A DNA stretch of 64,000 nt from Lactobacillus amylolyticus DSM 11664 (lineage in GTDB: Bacteria; Bacillota; Bacilli; Lactobacillales; Lactobacillaceae). The notes below the pieces were generated by a model. That model did no database searches. It saw only the letters and a list, made by a program, of their open reading frames with translations, and was not told where the DNA came from. Both the position numbers and the translations under genes were made by a program. This document shows, piece by piece, positions 39,315-49,074 of the stretch; position 1 is the first letter of the stretch, and every line of letters starts with the position of its first letter. Where the stretch lies: contig NZ_ADNY01000029.1 of the NCBI RefSeq assembly GCF_000178475.1, positions 52,346 through 116,345 of the forward strand, written 5' to 3'.

Positions 39315-40934
39315 TTAGAATTCTTCTGCAGACAAACCACTAGCTGCGCCGATAAATGACTTAAACAAGCCTTCTGGACGTTGTGGACGGCTCAAAAATT
39401 CTGGGTGGTATTGAGCAGCAATGAAGAATTTCTTCTTTGGCAATTCAATAATTTCTACCAAACGGTTATCTGGTGAAACGCCACTGAAGACCATTCCTGC
39501 ATTTTCAAAGGCTTCACGATACTTGTTGTTGAATTCGAAACGGTGACGGTGACGTTCTTGAATGACATCTTGATCATCGTAAGCAGCTCTAGTCTTAGTA
39601 CCCTTCTTCAAAGTTGCTGGGTAAAGACCTAAACGCAAAGTACCACCAATGTTTTCTTCATCACGCTTATCGGCCATGATGTCGATAATATTGTTCTTGC
39701 AGTTTGGTTCTGCTTCAGTACTGTTTGCATCTTCAAGATTAAGCACGTCACGAGCAAATTCAACACTAGCCATTTGCATCCCCAAGCAGATGCCCAAGAA
39801 TGGAATGTCATTTTCACGAGCATATTTAATTGCAGTAATCATGCCTTCAAGACCACGAGTACCAAAACCACCAGGAACGATTAAACCATCTGAGCCCTTC
39901 ATAATGTCAGCAATGTTGTCTTCGGTAATATCCTCAGCTTGAACCTTGTCAACATCAATCTTGGTATTGTAAAGATAACCTGCGTGTTGCAAAGCGTCAG
40001 TAACTGAAATATATGCATCTTCAAGGTCAACGTACTTACCAACCAAAGTAATTTTAGTGTGGTGCTTCAAGTTCTTAGCACGTTCATCAAGTCTAGTCCA
40101 AGCTGTCATATCAGCCTTTGGAAGTGGACTCTTAATTCCTAAGAAGTCGCAAACTTTTTGATCCATGCCTTGTTTTTGGAATGCTAAAGGCACATCGAAC
40201 AATGATGGTGCGTCAATTGATTCAATGATTCTTTCAACTGGAACATCAATGAAAGTAGAAATCTTATCTTTGTGTTCTTGATCAACTGGCTTTTCAGCAC
40301 GCAAAACCAACATGTTTGGTTGGATACCGATGCTGCGAAGTTCAGCAACTGAATGCTGCGTTGGCTTAGTCTTCATTTCCTTTGCTGCGTGAAGATATGG
40401 AACCAAAGTACAGTGAATGTACATTACGTTTTCAGCACCAACTTCACGACGCATTTGACGAATTGCTTCCATGAATGGAGTTGATTCAATATCACCAACT
40501 GTTCCGCCGATTTCAGAAATAATTACGTCTGAATCAGTTGTAAGAGCAGCACGCATGATCTTCTTTTTGATCATATCAGTGATGTGTGGAATTACTTGAA
40601 CAGTAGCACCATGGTAGTCACCACGACGTTCTTTTTCCAAAACTTCTTGATAGATCTTACCAGTGGTTACGTTAGAGTACTTACTGGTTCTTACATCAAC
40701 GATTCTTTCATAGTGGCCTAAGTCAAGGTCAGCTTCAGTACCATCATCAGTAACATAAACTTCACCGTGTTGGTATGGGTTCATTGTGCCCGGGTCGATG
40801 TTGATATATGGGTCAAATTTTTGCATAGTTACTTTAAGACCGCGGTTCTTAAGAAGACGACCTAAGCTGGATGCAGTGATTCCTTTACCCAATGAAGATA
40901 CGACACCGCCAGTAACGAAGATGTATTTAGTCAT
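39315..40934 (-). CDS. pyrG: CTP synthase
   Basis: Aminates UTP to CTP. 539 residues: synthase domain with [10 protein letters not shown] at 9-18, and glutamine amidotransferase domain with Cys in G-I-C-L-G-M-Q near residue 383 and Y-H-P-E-F near 515. AAGGAG precedes the ATG. An attenuator with a GGGC transcript start lies upstream, so expression should respond to CTP. Confidence 0.97.
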   Translation of the reverse strand: MTKYIFVTGGVVSSLGKGITASSLGRLLKNRGLKVTMQKFDPYINIDPGTMNPYQHGEVYVTDDGTEADLDLGHYERIVDVRTSKYSNVTTGKIYQEVLEKERRGDYHGATVQVIPHITDMIKKKIMRAALTTDSDVIISEIGGTVGDIESTPFMEAIRQMRREVGAENVMYIHCTLVPYLHAAKEMKTKPTQHSVAELRSIGIQPNMLVLRAEKPVDQEHKDKISTFIDVPVERIIESIDAPSLFDVPLAFQKQGMDQKVCDFLGIKSPLPKADMTAWTRLDERAKNLKHHTKITLVGKYVDLEDAYISVTDALQHAGYLYNTKIDVDKVQAEDITEDNIADIMKGSDGLIVPGGFGTRGLEGMITAIKYARENDIPFLGICLGMQMASVEFARDVLNLEDANSTEAEPNCKNNIIDIMADKRDEENIGGTLRLGLYPATLKKGTKTRAAYDDQDVIQERHRHRFEFNNKYREAFENAGMVFSGVSPDNRLVEIIELPKKKFFIAAQYHPEFLSRPQRPEGLFKSFIGAASGLSAEEF

Positions 40935-40971
40935 TTACCTGCTTCTCCTTCTTTTTAACTGAATTAATAAA

Positions 40972-41003
40972 CAAAAAAGCTCCCTAACTAGAGGGAGCTA
41001 AAC
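40972..41003 (-). terminator. Attenuator/terminator between rpoE and pyrG
   Basis: AGCTCCCT pairs with AGGGAGCT around CTAGTT, followed by TTTTTT on the minus strand. The 5' arm carries a CUCCCU stretch that a poly-G transcript start could pair with. Confidence 0.9.
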
Positions 41004-41014
41004 GCACATATGGT

Positions 41015-41054
41015 GCCCAAGAAAAATACTATCTGCTTTTTGACTGTAAGTCAA
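41015..41054 (-). promoter_or_regulatory. pyrG promoter with GGGC transcript start
   Basis: TTGACT (41049-41054), 17-base spacer, TAGTAT (41026-41031), then seven bases to GGGC (41018-41015) on the minus strand. The same start and attenuator layout controls pyrG in Bacillus by reiterative G addition when CTP is low. Confidence 0.8.
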
Positions 41055-41059
41055 GCAAA

Positions 41060-41584
41060 TTAATCATCATCTTCGTCATCATCGTCATTATTTAATTGTG
41101 ACAATTGACCTTCGATGCCGTCTGGCAAGCTATCATCGGTGTCATCGTAGTCGTCATTTTCGTCATCGTCAGTTGCATCCAAATCATCATCTTCTGGATC
41201 ATCATTGTCATAGTCGATGATATCGTCGCTGTCAGTAGCTGAAGCCAAGAAAGCATTAACCTTCTTGTGGTGCTTTCTAGTTGATTCTTCGTCTTCATCT
41301 TCTGGGTGGTTAACTTCTTCGTCAACTGATTCGTATGGGAACCATGAACGAAGTGCCCATACATTTTCACCCATGGAGATAAATTCACCATCAGTGTTCA
41401 TATCTGTATAAAATTGTGGCAAACGTTCACGAATTTCTTCATCGCTCTTGTTTAAGTATTTTTGAACAGCGTTAACGATATCAGCAAATGCCATTCTCTT
41501 GCCATTATCTTCTAAAATTGCGCGAGCAACTTCGATCATTGACAATTCATCGCGGTTTTTGTCTTTAAACTTGTCTAATCCCAC
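41060..41584 (-). CDS. rpoE: RNA polymerase delta subunit
   Basis: 174 residues: a folded HARE-HTH N-terminal domain (about 1-90) and a disordered tail of nearly pure Asp/Glu. It modulates promoter selectivity and polymerase recycling in Firmicutes. The start is GTG (41582-41584) with AGAGAGG upstream. It precedes pyrG, as in Bacillus. Confidence 0.96.
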   Translation of the reverse strand: MGLDKFKDKNRDELSMIEVARAILEDNGKRMAFADIVNAVQKYLNKSDEEIRERLPQFYTDMNTDGEFISMGENVWALRSWFPYESVDEEVNHPEDEDEESTRKHHKKVNAFLASATDSDDIIDYDNDDPEDDDLDATDDDENDDYDDTDDSLPDGIEGQLSQLNNDDDDEDDD

Positions 41585-41630
41585 AGTTGTACGTCCTCTC
41601 TTTTACAATCTTTACTATTTTACTAAGCGT

Positions 41631-42044
41631 TTAAGTAAAAATCAACGTGACTGTATAGTTACCTATTAAGTATAGCCCACTAAAGAGGTCATATTCAATA
41701 TGAAGTTTTTCAGATCCATCATTTTGTGGTTCATATTCCAGTAAATTGGTTACGCTGGTCAAATCCATCTGGCGATCACTCACCACATAGCGACAAGCTT
41801 GTTTTTCACCGGGAACAAAACGCATCAACGAATAATTCTGATGATCTACACCACGTCGCAAAATCAATTCATTGTCCTTCAGCAGCATTTTAACAGGGAT
41901 TGTTCCATCTTCCAAGTAAGACACCCGAATTGTCTTATCATCTTTTTTGATTTCGCCGTCCATGTTTTTATGAAAAGTCTCACTGTCTTTTTCTTGCGTA
42001 ATTGTGCTTGTTAAATCAATGTTTATCTTCGTCATGCCACTCAC
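41631..42044 (-). CDS. DUF1934 calycin-like protein (YwiB type)
   Basis: 137 residues predicted to form a beta barrel of the DUF1934 family; function unknown. A ywiB-type gene also lies near rpoE in Bacillus, so the link is conserved. The start could be GTG 42044 or the ATG three codons in. It is 46 bp from rpoE and divergent from the HD gene. Confidence 0.8.
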   Translation of the reverse strand: MSGMTKINIDLTSTITQEKDSETFHKNMDGEIKKDDKTIRVSYLEDGTIPVKMLLKDNELILRRGVDHQNYSLMRFVPGEKQACRYVVSDRQMDLTSVTNLLEYEPQNDGSEKLHIEYDLFSGLYLIGNYTVTLIFT

Positions 42045-42122
42045 TTATTTGCTATAATTAGTTATTATATATTTTAAGCTATATTTGCTAAAAAATTAAA
42101 GATTCAGCTCGAGGAATTTTTT

Positions 42123-43487
42123 ATGCCAAGATTTCAAAGTAAAAAATTACCGGCCGAGGTTGTTCTGCGTGACCCGGTTCACGGCTATATTCATATTGAA
42201 GACCAAGTCGTTCTTGATATTCTGCAATCAAAAGAATTTCAACGCATGCGCAGAATCAAACAATTAGGACCTATCAGCTTCGTTTTTGATGGAGCTACTC
42301 ATACGCGCTTTGAACATAATTTGGGTGTTTATGAGTTAACGCGAAGAATTTGTGACATTTTTGCCAAAAAATATCCCTCCCTTTGTCCAGGAGATGGGCT
42401 CTGGGATGATGACAATCGCTTGCTGGTAGAATGTGCCGGCTTGCTGCACGACATCGGTCATGGTCCTTATTCGCATACATTTGAGCATTTATTTGGGACT
42501 AATCATGAAAAATTAGGTCAAAAAATTATTACTGATCCGTATACCGAGATCAACCAGGCCCTAAGACAAGTTACACCTAACTTTCCTGAAGCAGTCGCAA
42601 GCGTAATTGCGAAGACTTATCCTAACGCGCAAGTTGTTAAGATGATCTCCAGTCAGGCTGATGCCGATCGGATGGACTATTTGCAAAGAGATGCCTACTT
42701 CACAGGCGTAACTTATGGTCAATTCGACTTGTCGAGAATCCTGCGTGTTATTCGTCCTTACAGTGATGGCATTTGCTTTACCGATAACGGCATGCATGCC
42801 GTAGAAGACTATATCGTCTCCCGCTATCAGATGTACCAGCAAGTCTACTTCCACCCAGTAGGCCGATCAATGGAAGTAATTCTTCACCATCTATTGCAAC
42901 GGGCAAAGGATGTTTATGAACAAGGAACATTGCCGGTAACGCCCCGTTTAGCAAAGTTTTTGGACGGCAATTGGACTTTGGAAGATTACCTTAAATTAGA
43001 TGATGGCGTGATGGAAACCAACTTTTCAATGTGGACTGAAGCAAACGATCCAATTTTGTCAGATCTTTGCAAACGCTACTTGTATAGAAAGCCATTGGCC
43101 AGTGTCAAAATCAATGAAGAGACCAAAAATCTGCTGCCTAAGCTAAAAGATTTAATCAAGCAAGCAGGTTTTGATCCTGACTATTATACTGATATCAATT
43201 CGGCCTTTGATGAACCATATGATGCGTATAAACCGACCGGTAAAAACGCCAACAGCCAAATCGAAATCATGCAGGATGATGGCAGTCTGATTGAATTGTC
43301 AGAATTAAGTCCGCTGGTTCGCGCGCTGAATGGTACTTTTCAAGGGGATGAACGCTTCTTCTTCCCCAGAACAATGCTGTCAAACGATGATGAACCGCAA
43401 ATTTTCGATCCTCTTTATCAAGAATTTCAAAAATACGTAAGAAATGGCGAATTACGATATTTAAGAAGACATAACAAGAAGAAATGA
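42123..43487 (+). CDS. HD-domain phosphohydrolase, dNTPase-like
   Basis: 454 residues. The metal site is complete: H in T-H-T-R-F-E-H-N near 60-67, H-D in L-L-H-D-I-G-H-G-P-Y-S-H-T-F near 115-128, and D in D-A-D-R-M-D-Y near 182. The architecture matches SAMHD1-like bacterial dNTP triphosphohydrolases such as Enterococcus EF1143. dNTP control is the likely role. An extended -10 (TGC-TATAAT, 42053-42058) lies upstream. Confidence 0.88.
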   Translation: MPRFQSKKLPAEVVLRDPVHGYIHIEDQVVLDILQSKEFQRMRRIKQLGPISFVFDGATHTRFEHNLGVYELTRRICDIFAKKYPSLCPGDGLWDDDNRLLVECAGLLHDIGHGPYSHTFEHLFGTNHEKLGQKIITDPYTEINQALRQVTPNFPEAVASVIAKTYPNAQVVKMISSQADADRMDYLQRDAYFTGVTYGQFDLSRILRVIRPYSDGICFTDNGMHAVEDYIVSRYQMYQQVYFHPVGRSMEVILHHLLQRAKDVYEQGTLPVTPRLAKFLDGNWTLEDYLKLDDGVMETNFSMWTEANDPILSDLCKRYLYRKPLASVKINEETKNLLPKLKDLIKQAGFDPDYYTDINSAFDEPYDAYKPTGKNANSQIEIMQDDGSLIELSELSPLVRALNGTFQGDERFFFPRTMLSNDDEPQIFDPLYQEFQKYVRNGELRYLRRHNKKK

Positions 43488-43496
43488 TTTTATACA

Positions 43497-43537
43497 AAAA
43501 AAGGGATGAATCACATTGGAATGATTCATCCCTTTTT
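43497..43537. terminator. Bidirectional terminator between the HD gene and prs
   Basis: AAAAAGGGATGAATCA pairs with its exact complement around CATTGGAA. Confidence 0.93.
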
Positions 43538-43555
43538 GATAATCACTATTAAATT

Positions 43556-44536
43556 TTATTCTTCAACTTCGTGACTGGCTTCGTATCTTTGGTTGAACAA
43601 TGGGCTTAATGCATGGTGAGTTTGAATAAGTTTAATTGCATCACCCATTAATGGTCCAACGGATACCAAAAGCATCTTGTCGAGCTTCTTTTCAGCTGGT
43701 TGATTAATTGAATCTGTTAAGACTAAATTCTTAATTGGTGAGTCATTTAATCTCTTGATAGCTGGACCAGACAAAACAGCGTGAGTAGCTGAAGCATAAA
43801 CTTCAGTCGCACCTGCATCCATCAAGGCCTTAGCTGCTAAAGTAATGGTACCGGCAGTATCGATCATATCATCGATAATGATGGCACGTTTACCTTTAAC
43901 GTCACCGATAATGTTCATAACTTCGGAAACATTGGCTCTTGGGCGACGTTTATCAACAATTGCGATTCCTGTACCCAAGAATTCAGCAAGCTTTCTTGCA
44001 CGAGTAACACCACCGTGGTCTGGAGAAACAACAACAGCATTTTCTTGCAGCTTGTTGCGTAAGAAGTAGTCAGCCAAAAGAGGAGCACCCATCAAATTAT
44101 CAACAGGAATATCGAAGAAACCTTGAATTTGAGGAGCGTGCAAGTCAAGTGACAATACTTGATCAGCACCAGCAGTTTGCAACATATCAGCTACAAGCTT
44201 AGCAGTGATTGGTTCACGAGCACGAGTCAGACGGTCTTGACGAGCATAACCATAGTAAGGCATGACAATGTTGATGCTGCGTGCACTTGCACGACGAACG
44301 GCATCAATCATGATCAACAGTTCCATCAAGTTATCATTAACTGGATCACTGGTGGATTGAATCAAATATACATCTTTACCACGAACAGATTCATCAATAT
44401 TGATTTGAATCTCGCCGTCACTAAAACGTTCAACACTTGATTTTGAAAGTGGAACGCCAACTCGATCAGCGATCTTTTGTGCCAAAGGTACATTTGAATT
44501 AAGGGCAAAAATCATTAAATCGTCTTTATAAGACAT
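43556..44536 (-). CDS. prs: Ribose-phosphate pyrophosphokinase
   Basis: Makes PRPP for purine, pyrimidine and salvage reactions. 326 residues; the [11 protein letters not shown] catalytic flexible loop near residue 130 and the PRPP motif [12 protein letters not shown] near 220. Full-length with the catalytic residues present. GGAGG precedes the ATG. Confidence 0.96.
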   Translation of the reverse strand: MSYKDDLMIFALNSNVPLAQKIADRVGVPLSKSSVERFSDGEIQINIDESVRGKDVYLIQSTSDPVNDNLMELLIMIDAVRRASARSINIVMPYYGYARQDRLTRAREPITAKLVADMLQTAGADQVLSLDLHAPQIQGFFDIPVDNLMGAPLLADYFLRNKLQENAVVVSPDHGGVTRARKLAEFLGTGIAIVDKRRPRANVSEVMNIIGDVKGKRAIIIDDMIDTAGTITLAAKALMDAGATEVYASATHAVLSGPAIKRLNDSPIKNLVLTDSINQPAEKKLDKMLLVSVGPLMGDAIKLIQTHHALSPLFNQRYEASHEVEE

Positions 44537-44625
44537 AATTTCCTCCGTAAAAATATGCTAACAACTTTTATTTTAGCAGAGATTCAATAAAAATAAATCT
44601 AATATAGCTTAATTTTGCCAAAAAC

Positions 44626-44662
44626 AAAAAGCAGCCAATTCAATTGATTGACTGCTTTTCTC
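44626..44662 (-). terminator. Terminator after mupG
   Basis: AAAAGCAG-CAAT pairs with ATTG-CTGCTTTT on the minus strand with a following T-run. Confidence 0.85.
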
Positions 44663-44719
44663 TGTTAAACTTTTTTTTCTCTGTTCTGTCTTGCGTCTAA
44701 GATTATTATATAACAGCCG

Positions 44720-45775
44720 TTATTCATTGCAAGTCACTTTTTTAAAAATAATTTTGGTGCCAGCTCCAATAACTTTCAATAAATCTAGATCGTTTGACAC
44801 AACATGCCCAATAACATTCACCCGCTCATCAGCTGGCAAATCGATCTTGGTTATCTGCAATTCACCCTTGTAGTGCAAATACTTGTCGTTATCGCAGGTT
44901 ATACTGCCCTTTGGACGTGGTTTAGTCTCCTGCAGGCCAGTATTAAACAATTGTCTTTCTCTGCCTTCCTGCAGTCGAACAACCTGTTCTGCGAGGTCAG
45001 GCCGGTTATGCCATGTGTTTTCAGTTAATTCTGGCAAATCCCGATCAATATGCAGTGTGATCGCATCCTGCTTTAAATAATTGATAAAACTGTTGATCGT
45101 ACTTTGCTTAAGGGAAACATCCCCAACAAAAACATGATCTACATGCAATTTTTTCAATTCAATCATCGCTGCCAACGGATTCTCATGCCGTTGACATTCA
45201 AGCGTTGGCAAGCCTGCAAAAATTGGGCCACGTAATTCTCCATCACCTGGAATAAAGGCCAATGTCTGCAAATCATGCTCCTTGAGCCATTTATTCTTTT
45301 TATCTAACCATTCTGTTCCCAAGCCAGTCTCAGGACGTGGATAATAATTATGCCAAGCAACCAAATGATCAAAAGCAGCGTTGTACTCTTTTAAATCGAG
45401 CAAGTCTTTTTCTGTAATCGTACTTGCATTTAGGGCAATTGGCATTGACTTAGATAATTTGGCAACTACATCCATGCCGATGCCTGCATCGATTCTCAAG
45501 CCAGTTAAATCAAGAGCCTGAACTTGTCCGACATCATGAATATCGACACCGATTTTTTCTAATCCAACTGCCGAAACATCAGCAATAATTGACAGATCAA
45601 GATTTGAGCACCACTTGGTCAATTCCTTTAGGTGACTCTTAGTCTGTTCAGGATCATTTTCATTAATCTGTAAAGAAGTAAATACCGTATCAAAGCCGGC
45701 ATTTCTCATCGCAATTAAGTAATTATAATCATCAGCCGTTAGCATCCGGCCAACATAAATTGAAAATCCTAGCAT
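44720..45775 (-). CDS. mupG: MupG-type TIM-barrel protein (6-phospho-N-acetylmuramidase family, DUF871)
   Basis: 351 residues: N-terminal TIM barrel (about 1-240, ending in H-V-F-V-G-D) and a small C-terminal cyclophilin-like domain. The family cleaves MurNAc-6P-GlcNAc taken up during cell-wall recycling. No PTS or etherase gene is next to it here, so the pathway role rests on family only. It has its own terminator and starts 160 bp away from the SLAP cluster. Confidence 0.85.
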   Translation of the reverse strand: MLGFSIYVGRMLTADDYNYLIAMRNAGFDTVFTSLQINENDPEQTKSHLKELTKWCSNLDLSIIADVSAVGLEKIGVDIHDVGQVQALDLTGLRIDAGIGMDVVAKLSKSMPIALNASTITEKDLLDLKEYNAAFDHLVAWHNYYPRPETGLGTEWLDKKNKWLKEHDLQTLAFIPGDGELRGPIFAGLPTLECQRHENPLAAMIELKKLHVDHVFVGDVSLKQSTINSFINYLKQDAITLHIDRDLPELTENTWHNRPDLAEQVVRLQEGRERQLFNTGLQETKPRPKGSITCDNDKYLHYKGELQITKIDLPADERVNVIGHVVSNDLDLLKVIGAGTKIIFKKVTCNE

Positions 45776-45879
45776 AAATATCCCACTTCTCCAAGCGCTA
45801 ACTTTACTTTTACGCTATTATTTTAAACTACTTTTTTAAAACTTTTTACTTGTATTCAAACTGTAACTTTTCTCCAAAA

Positions 45880-45921
45880 AAATAGAATCGACACCCAAAT
45901 TGAATATCGATTCTATTTAAA
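45880..45921 (-). terminator. Terminator after the first SLAP gene
   Basis: AATAGAATCGA pairs with TCGATTCTATT around a 15-nt loop, followed by TTTTTT on the minus strand. Confidence 0.87.
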
Positions 45922-45937
45922 AGCTCGATTAATCAAA

Positions 45938-47455
45938 TTAGTTGATGTAATCAGAAATATTCAAAGTCCGGCTTTGACCATTAGATGAATTGATTGTCAA
46001 AGTTTGGTTATTAGTGTATTGAATATCGCTTTCGTTAACGTCGTTAGCTGCAGCTGCAACCTTGATAATTGCAGCAATTTCAGTTTGCGTAAGGACGTTT
46101 CTGTCAGTAACATTTACACGAGCACCATTCAAAGCAGATTGAGCTGAAGTGATGGCTGAAACAGCTTGCTTAACTTGAGCAACAGTTGCGGTGCTTGAAT
46201 TATTAACCTTTTCACCAGCAGCAATAGCTGAGTCGTAAGTGCTTCTCAAAGTATTAGCTGATAACTTGTAAGCATCGCTTTGCTTTACAGTTGAAGCATT
46301 GCTGATCAAGCTGTTTAATTGACTCTTGTCTGAGCTAGTAGCAACAGTAGCAGCATCCTTAGCATCTTGCATAGTGTTAGTTGGTGTTAATTGCCTGCCG
46401 CTTACTAATTGAACATCGCTTACCTTAACGTACGATGATGAATCACTAGCAATCTTGTAGAATTCGACTGCTTGGTTTTCTACCCAAATCCATAACATGC
46501 TGCTTACACGCAAGCTTTGACCAGCACTAAATCGATTGCTGCTTATAGCCTCACCTTTAGAGTTGTAAGTTGGTGCATCAGTCTTCATCATAACAATGGT
46601 GTCAGCTGTAGTGTTAGTTGGAGTTGGTTCAACGTAAGTTGGGTCTGTAATAATGGTCTTGCCTTGAGAAACATAAGCATTAACAGCCTTGATGTATTGG
46701 TTTTCACCAATTTGATAGTACCACTTTTCACCAATCTTCTTAGCGCCAAGAACGGCATATTGTGAACCCTTGATTCCGTATTGGGCTGGTTCAGTATAAC
46801 TACCGTTTTTATCATAAATAATAGAGTTAGAAACTAAAGTAATGTAAGTTTCGGCATCATCAGTATCAATGTCATTAGTAGAAGTTTTAACTACCTTAGC
46901 GTTAGCCTTCTTAATGTATTGACCTTTGCCTAAGTTATAGTATGACTTGCCGCCAATTGTCTTGGTGCCAACGTAAGCCACAGTCGCATTTTTCTTTAAA
47001 GTACCTGCTGACTTGATTCTCTTGCCATTTTTATCATAAACATAAGCATTGTGAGTCAACTTAATTCTCTTAGTAGTAGAAGCTTCAGCAGAAGCCTTAG
47101 CACTGCTAGTAGTTACCTTCTTGCCATTAACAGTACCAACATTAGCAGCCTTAACGTAACTATTGTTGCCAAGGAAGTAGTAAACTTTGCCATCAATCTT
47201 CTTGGTTCCGTATGCCTTAAGAGAAGTACCTTTAGCAAGTTTTGAATAAGTCTTGCCGTTGTACTTGTACTTGGTGATACGTTTGCCAGTTGATGAGTAA
47301 ACGTATGAATGATGTGACAAAACAATTGTATCTGCTTTAGTGGTTGCTGCTTGAACGGTTGTACTTGTAGTATTTTGCACGCCAGCAGCAAGAACTGGAC
47401 TGATGCCGATCAAAGCAGCTGCAGAAACTGTAACTAATTTATGACTTAATTTCAT
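45938..47455 (-). CDS. S-layer-associated (SLAP) domain protein with C-terminal FIVAR-like domain
   Basis: 505 residues. Signal peptide M-K-L-S-H-K-L-V-T then a hydrophobic stretch to V-L-A (about 1-24). Three SLAP-type units follow (about 40-105, 125-190 and 200-265), each with the pattern Y-x-x-x-G-K-R then G-x-K-x-I-x-G-K-x-Y-Y-x-L-G-x-x-x-Y-I/V-K. An extra SH3-like stretch comes next (about 285-355). Then an alanine-rich helical stretch resembling FIVAR (about 365-440). SLAP units bind cell-wall polymers. The ATG (47453-47455) follows AAGGTAGAGG; a longer in-frame start lacks a ribosome site. Confidence 0.87.
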   Translation of the reverse strand: MKLSHKLVTVSAAALIGISPVLAAGVQNTTSTTVQAATTKADTIVLSHHSYVYSSTGKRITKYKYNGKTYSKLAKGTSLKAYGTKKIDGKVYYFLGNNSYVKAANVGTVNGKKVTTSSAKASAEASTTKRIKLTHNAYVYDKNGKRIKSAGTLKKNATVAYVGTKTIGGKSYYNLGKGQYIKKANAKVVKTSTNDIDTDDAETYITLVSNSIIYDKNGSYTEPAQYGIKGSQYAVLGAKKIGEKWYYQIGENQYIKAVNAYVSQGKTIITDPTYVEPTPTNTTADTIVMMKTDAPTYNSKGEAISSNRFSAGQSLRVSSMLWIWVENQAVEFYKIASDSSSYVKVSDVQLVSGRQLTPTNTMQDAKDAATVATSSDKSQLNSLISNASTVKQSDAYKLSANTLRSTYDSAIAAGEKVNNSSTATVAQVKQAVSAITSAQSALNGARVNVTDRNVLTQTEIAAIIKVAAAANDVNESDIQYTNNQTLTINSSNGQSRTLNISDYIN

Positions 47456-47511
47456 ATATACCTCTACCTTATAAATAAACAATAGTAAATACGTTAGTAT
47501 TATAACGCAAA

Positions 47512-47546
47512 AGAAAAGAGAACTTCATTAAGAGGTTCTCTTTATA
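47512..47546 (-). terminator. Terminator after the second SLAP gene
   Basis: AAAGAGAAC pairs with GTTCTCTTT around an 11-nt loop on the minus strand, then TCTTTT. Confidence 0.82.
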
Positions 47547-47583
47547 ATAGATAATTAATCTAGTTGATAAAGACTTGTAACAT

Positions 47584-48282
47584 TTATCTAGTCTTTACGT
47601 CGCTGGCCTTAATGTAATACTTGCCTGGTTGCAAAGCATAGTACTTAACGCCACTAATTGTCTTAGTGCCTAAGCCGTTAATCTTAATACCCTTGCCAAT
47701 AACAGTGTACTTCTTGCTGTCCATGTAAGTAGTAGCCTTCTTGCCCTTGTTAGTATAAACTTGAGCCTTGCGAACAGTTACCAACTTAGTAACAGTAGTC
47801 TTAGTAGTGGTCTTCTTTGAACTAGAAGAAGTGGAGCTGCTCTTCTTAGTAGTTGTTGTCTTGCTAGTAGTCTTCTTAGTTGAAGTGCTCTTAGTTGCAG
47901 CAGACTTAACAGTAACAGTTTTACCATTAGTGGTAAGGGTAATGGTCTTGCCGCTTACTTTGTAGCTAACAGTACCCTTGGTTGAAGCAGCTGGGATCCA
48001 GTACTTAGAATCGCTTTGGATAGCGTAGTAGTATTCACCATTTGCTTCCTTGACTCTCCAAATCTTATAAGTTAAACCCTTGTAAGCTTTTTTGCTAGTC
48101 TTCTTGCCACTGTTGTTAACAGAATACATTGTCTTAGTAGCAGTAACTTTATCACCATAAACAATGTGAGTTGAGCTAGTAGCAGCTTGAACAACGTTTG
48201 CATTTGGGGCAGCAGCCAAAACTGGACTTACACCCATTAATGCAGCAACAGAAACCATAACTAATTTGTGACTTAATTTCAT
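47584..48282 (-). CDS. Secreted SLAP-domain protein with Ser/Thr/Lys linker
   Basis: 232 residues. The signal peptide is nearly identical to that of the neighbour (M-K-L-S-H-K-L-V-M-V-S). An SH3-like unit (about 40-110) is joined by a low-complexity Lys/Ser/Thr linker (about 128-165) to one SLAP unit (about 166-232). The linker suits a wall-spanning spacer. The ATG at 48280-48282 follows GAGGAG. A likely promoter (TTGCGC-18-TACAAT) lies 70 bp upstream. Confidence 0.85.
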   Translation of the reverse strand: MKLSHKLVMVSVAALMGVSPVLAAAPNANVVQAATSSTHIVYGDKVTATKTMYSVNNSGKKTSKKAYKGLTYKIWRVKEANGEYYYAIQSDSKYWIPAASTKGTVSYKVSGKTITLTTNGKTVTVKSAATKSTSTKKTTSKTTTTKKSSSTSSSSKKTTTKTTVTKLVTVRKAQVYTNKGKKATTYMDSKKYTVIGKGIKINGLGTKTISGVKYYALQPGKYYIKASDVKTR

Positions 48283-48376
48283 ATTTCTCCTCCTCAATAT
48301 AAACAGTTTTAAACCTCACAGTTCACTAACTATTGTAAGCCAAAAATAAAAAAAGGCGCAACTTTAGGAGAGAAAT

Positions 48377-48976
48377 TCAGACTTTCTTAGTTTTTGAAAC
48401 GTTTTTGGCTTTAATCCAGCCTTTGTTAGTGACATAAAAGCTGGTGCCATTGACCTTTTGAATTGAATAGCCTTTCAAACGCGTGCCTTTTTTCAGGACT
48501 TTAACCGTGCCTTTATTTAAATAGCCACGACTGTTATAAACATACGAATTGCGTTTCAACACTAATGAAGTCGTCACTACAGGATCATAAGTTGTATATG
48601 TAACCGTGCTCTTGGTTTTTTTTGTCGTCAGCACCATCATGCTTCCGCCGGCAGCCTTATACCAGACCGTGCCATAGACAGCCGAAATTGGCAGCCATTG
48701 CTTATTTTTAGTGGCATAGTAAATTTTTTTGCCGTAGCGCAGATAATAAATACGATAACCCTTGCCTTTTTTAGCCAGTGTTTTCGTCTTTTTATTCTTG
48801 CTGGTTAAAAAGTAAGTATTTTTCTTTAAAACAACGTAGCTATTTTTAGAAACCGTCTTAATCCATGTACTAGGAATAGTGGTCGTTGTCTTTTTAGTAC
48901 TGCTTGCTAAGGCAGGCTGCGAAAAAATTAATAAGCTGCATAATGTCGCTATCAATATTAAAATTTTTCGCTTCAT
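48377..48976 (-). CDS. Secreted SLAP-type surface protein
   Basis: 199 residues with a signal peptide (about 1-24, ending A-L-A), one SH3/SLAP-like unit (about 40-105), a short linker, and a second SLAP unit (about 135-195) containing R-N-S-Y-V-Y-N-S-R-G. Very basic overall. Third member of the tandem surface-protein group; it lies 100 bp before the second one with no clear terminator between. Confidence 0.82.
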   Translation of the reverse strand: MKRKILILIATLCSLLIFSQPALASSTKKTTTTIPSTWIKTVSKNSYVVLKKNTYFLTSKNKKTKTLAKKGKGYRIYYLRYGKKIYYATKNKQWLPISAVYGTVWYKAAGGSMMVLTTKKTKSTVTYTTYDPVVTTSLVLKRNSYVYNSRGYLNKGTVKVLKKGTRLKGYSIQKVNGTSFYVTNKGWIKAKNVSKTKKV

Positions 48977-49024
48977 TTGATCTCTAATCTCCCTTTATGT
49001 TTATTTTTCAATGATTATTATAAA

Positions 49025-49056
49025 GCAAAAAGACTGAGAAAATTTTCCCAGTCTTT
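49025..49056 (-). terminator. Terminator after glmU
   Basis: AAAGACTGGGAAAA pairs with TTTTCTCAGTCTTT (one mismatch), followed by TTTTTG on the minus strand. Confidence 0.88.
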
Positions 49057-49074
49057 CTTCTTAACAATAATTTT

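Noticed and set aside
45776..45830. cre site before mupG (around AAGCGCTAAC)
   Set aside because: Only the central GCGC fits; the outer TG and CA positions are missing.
47768..47965. Valine/leucine-rich plus-strand ORF
   Set aside because: It is the antisense of the Lys/Ser/Thr linker of a SLAP protein; it has no ribosome site and its composition is explained by the other strand.
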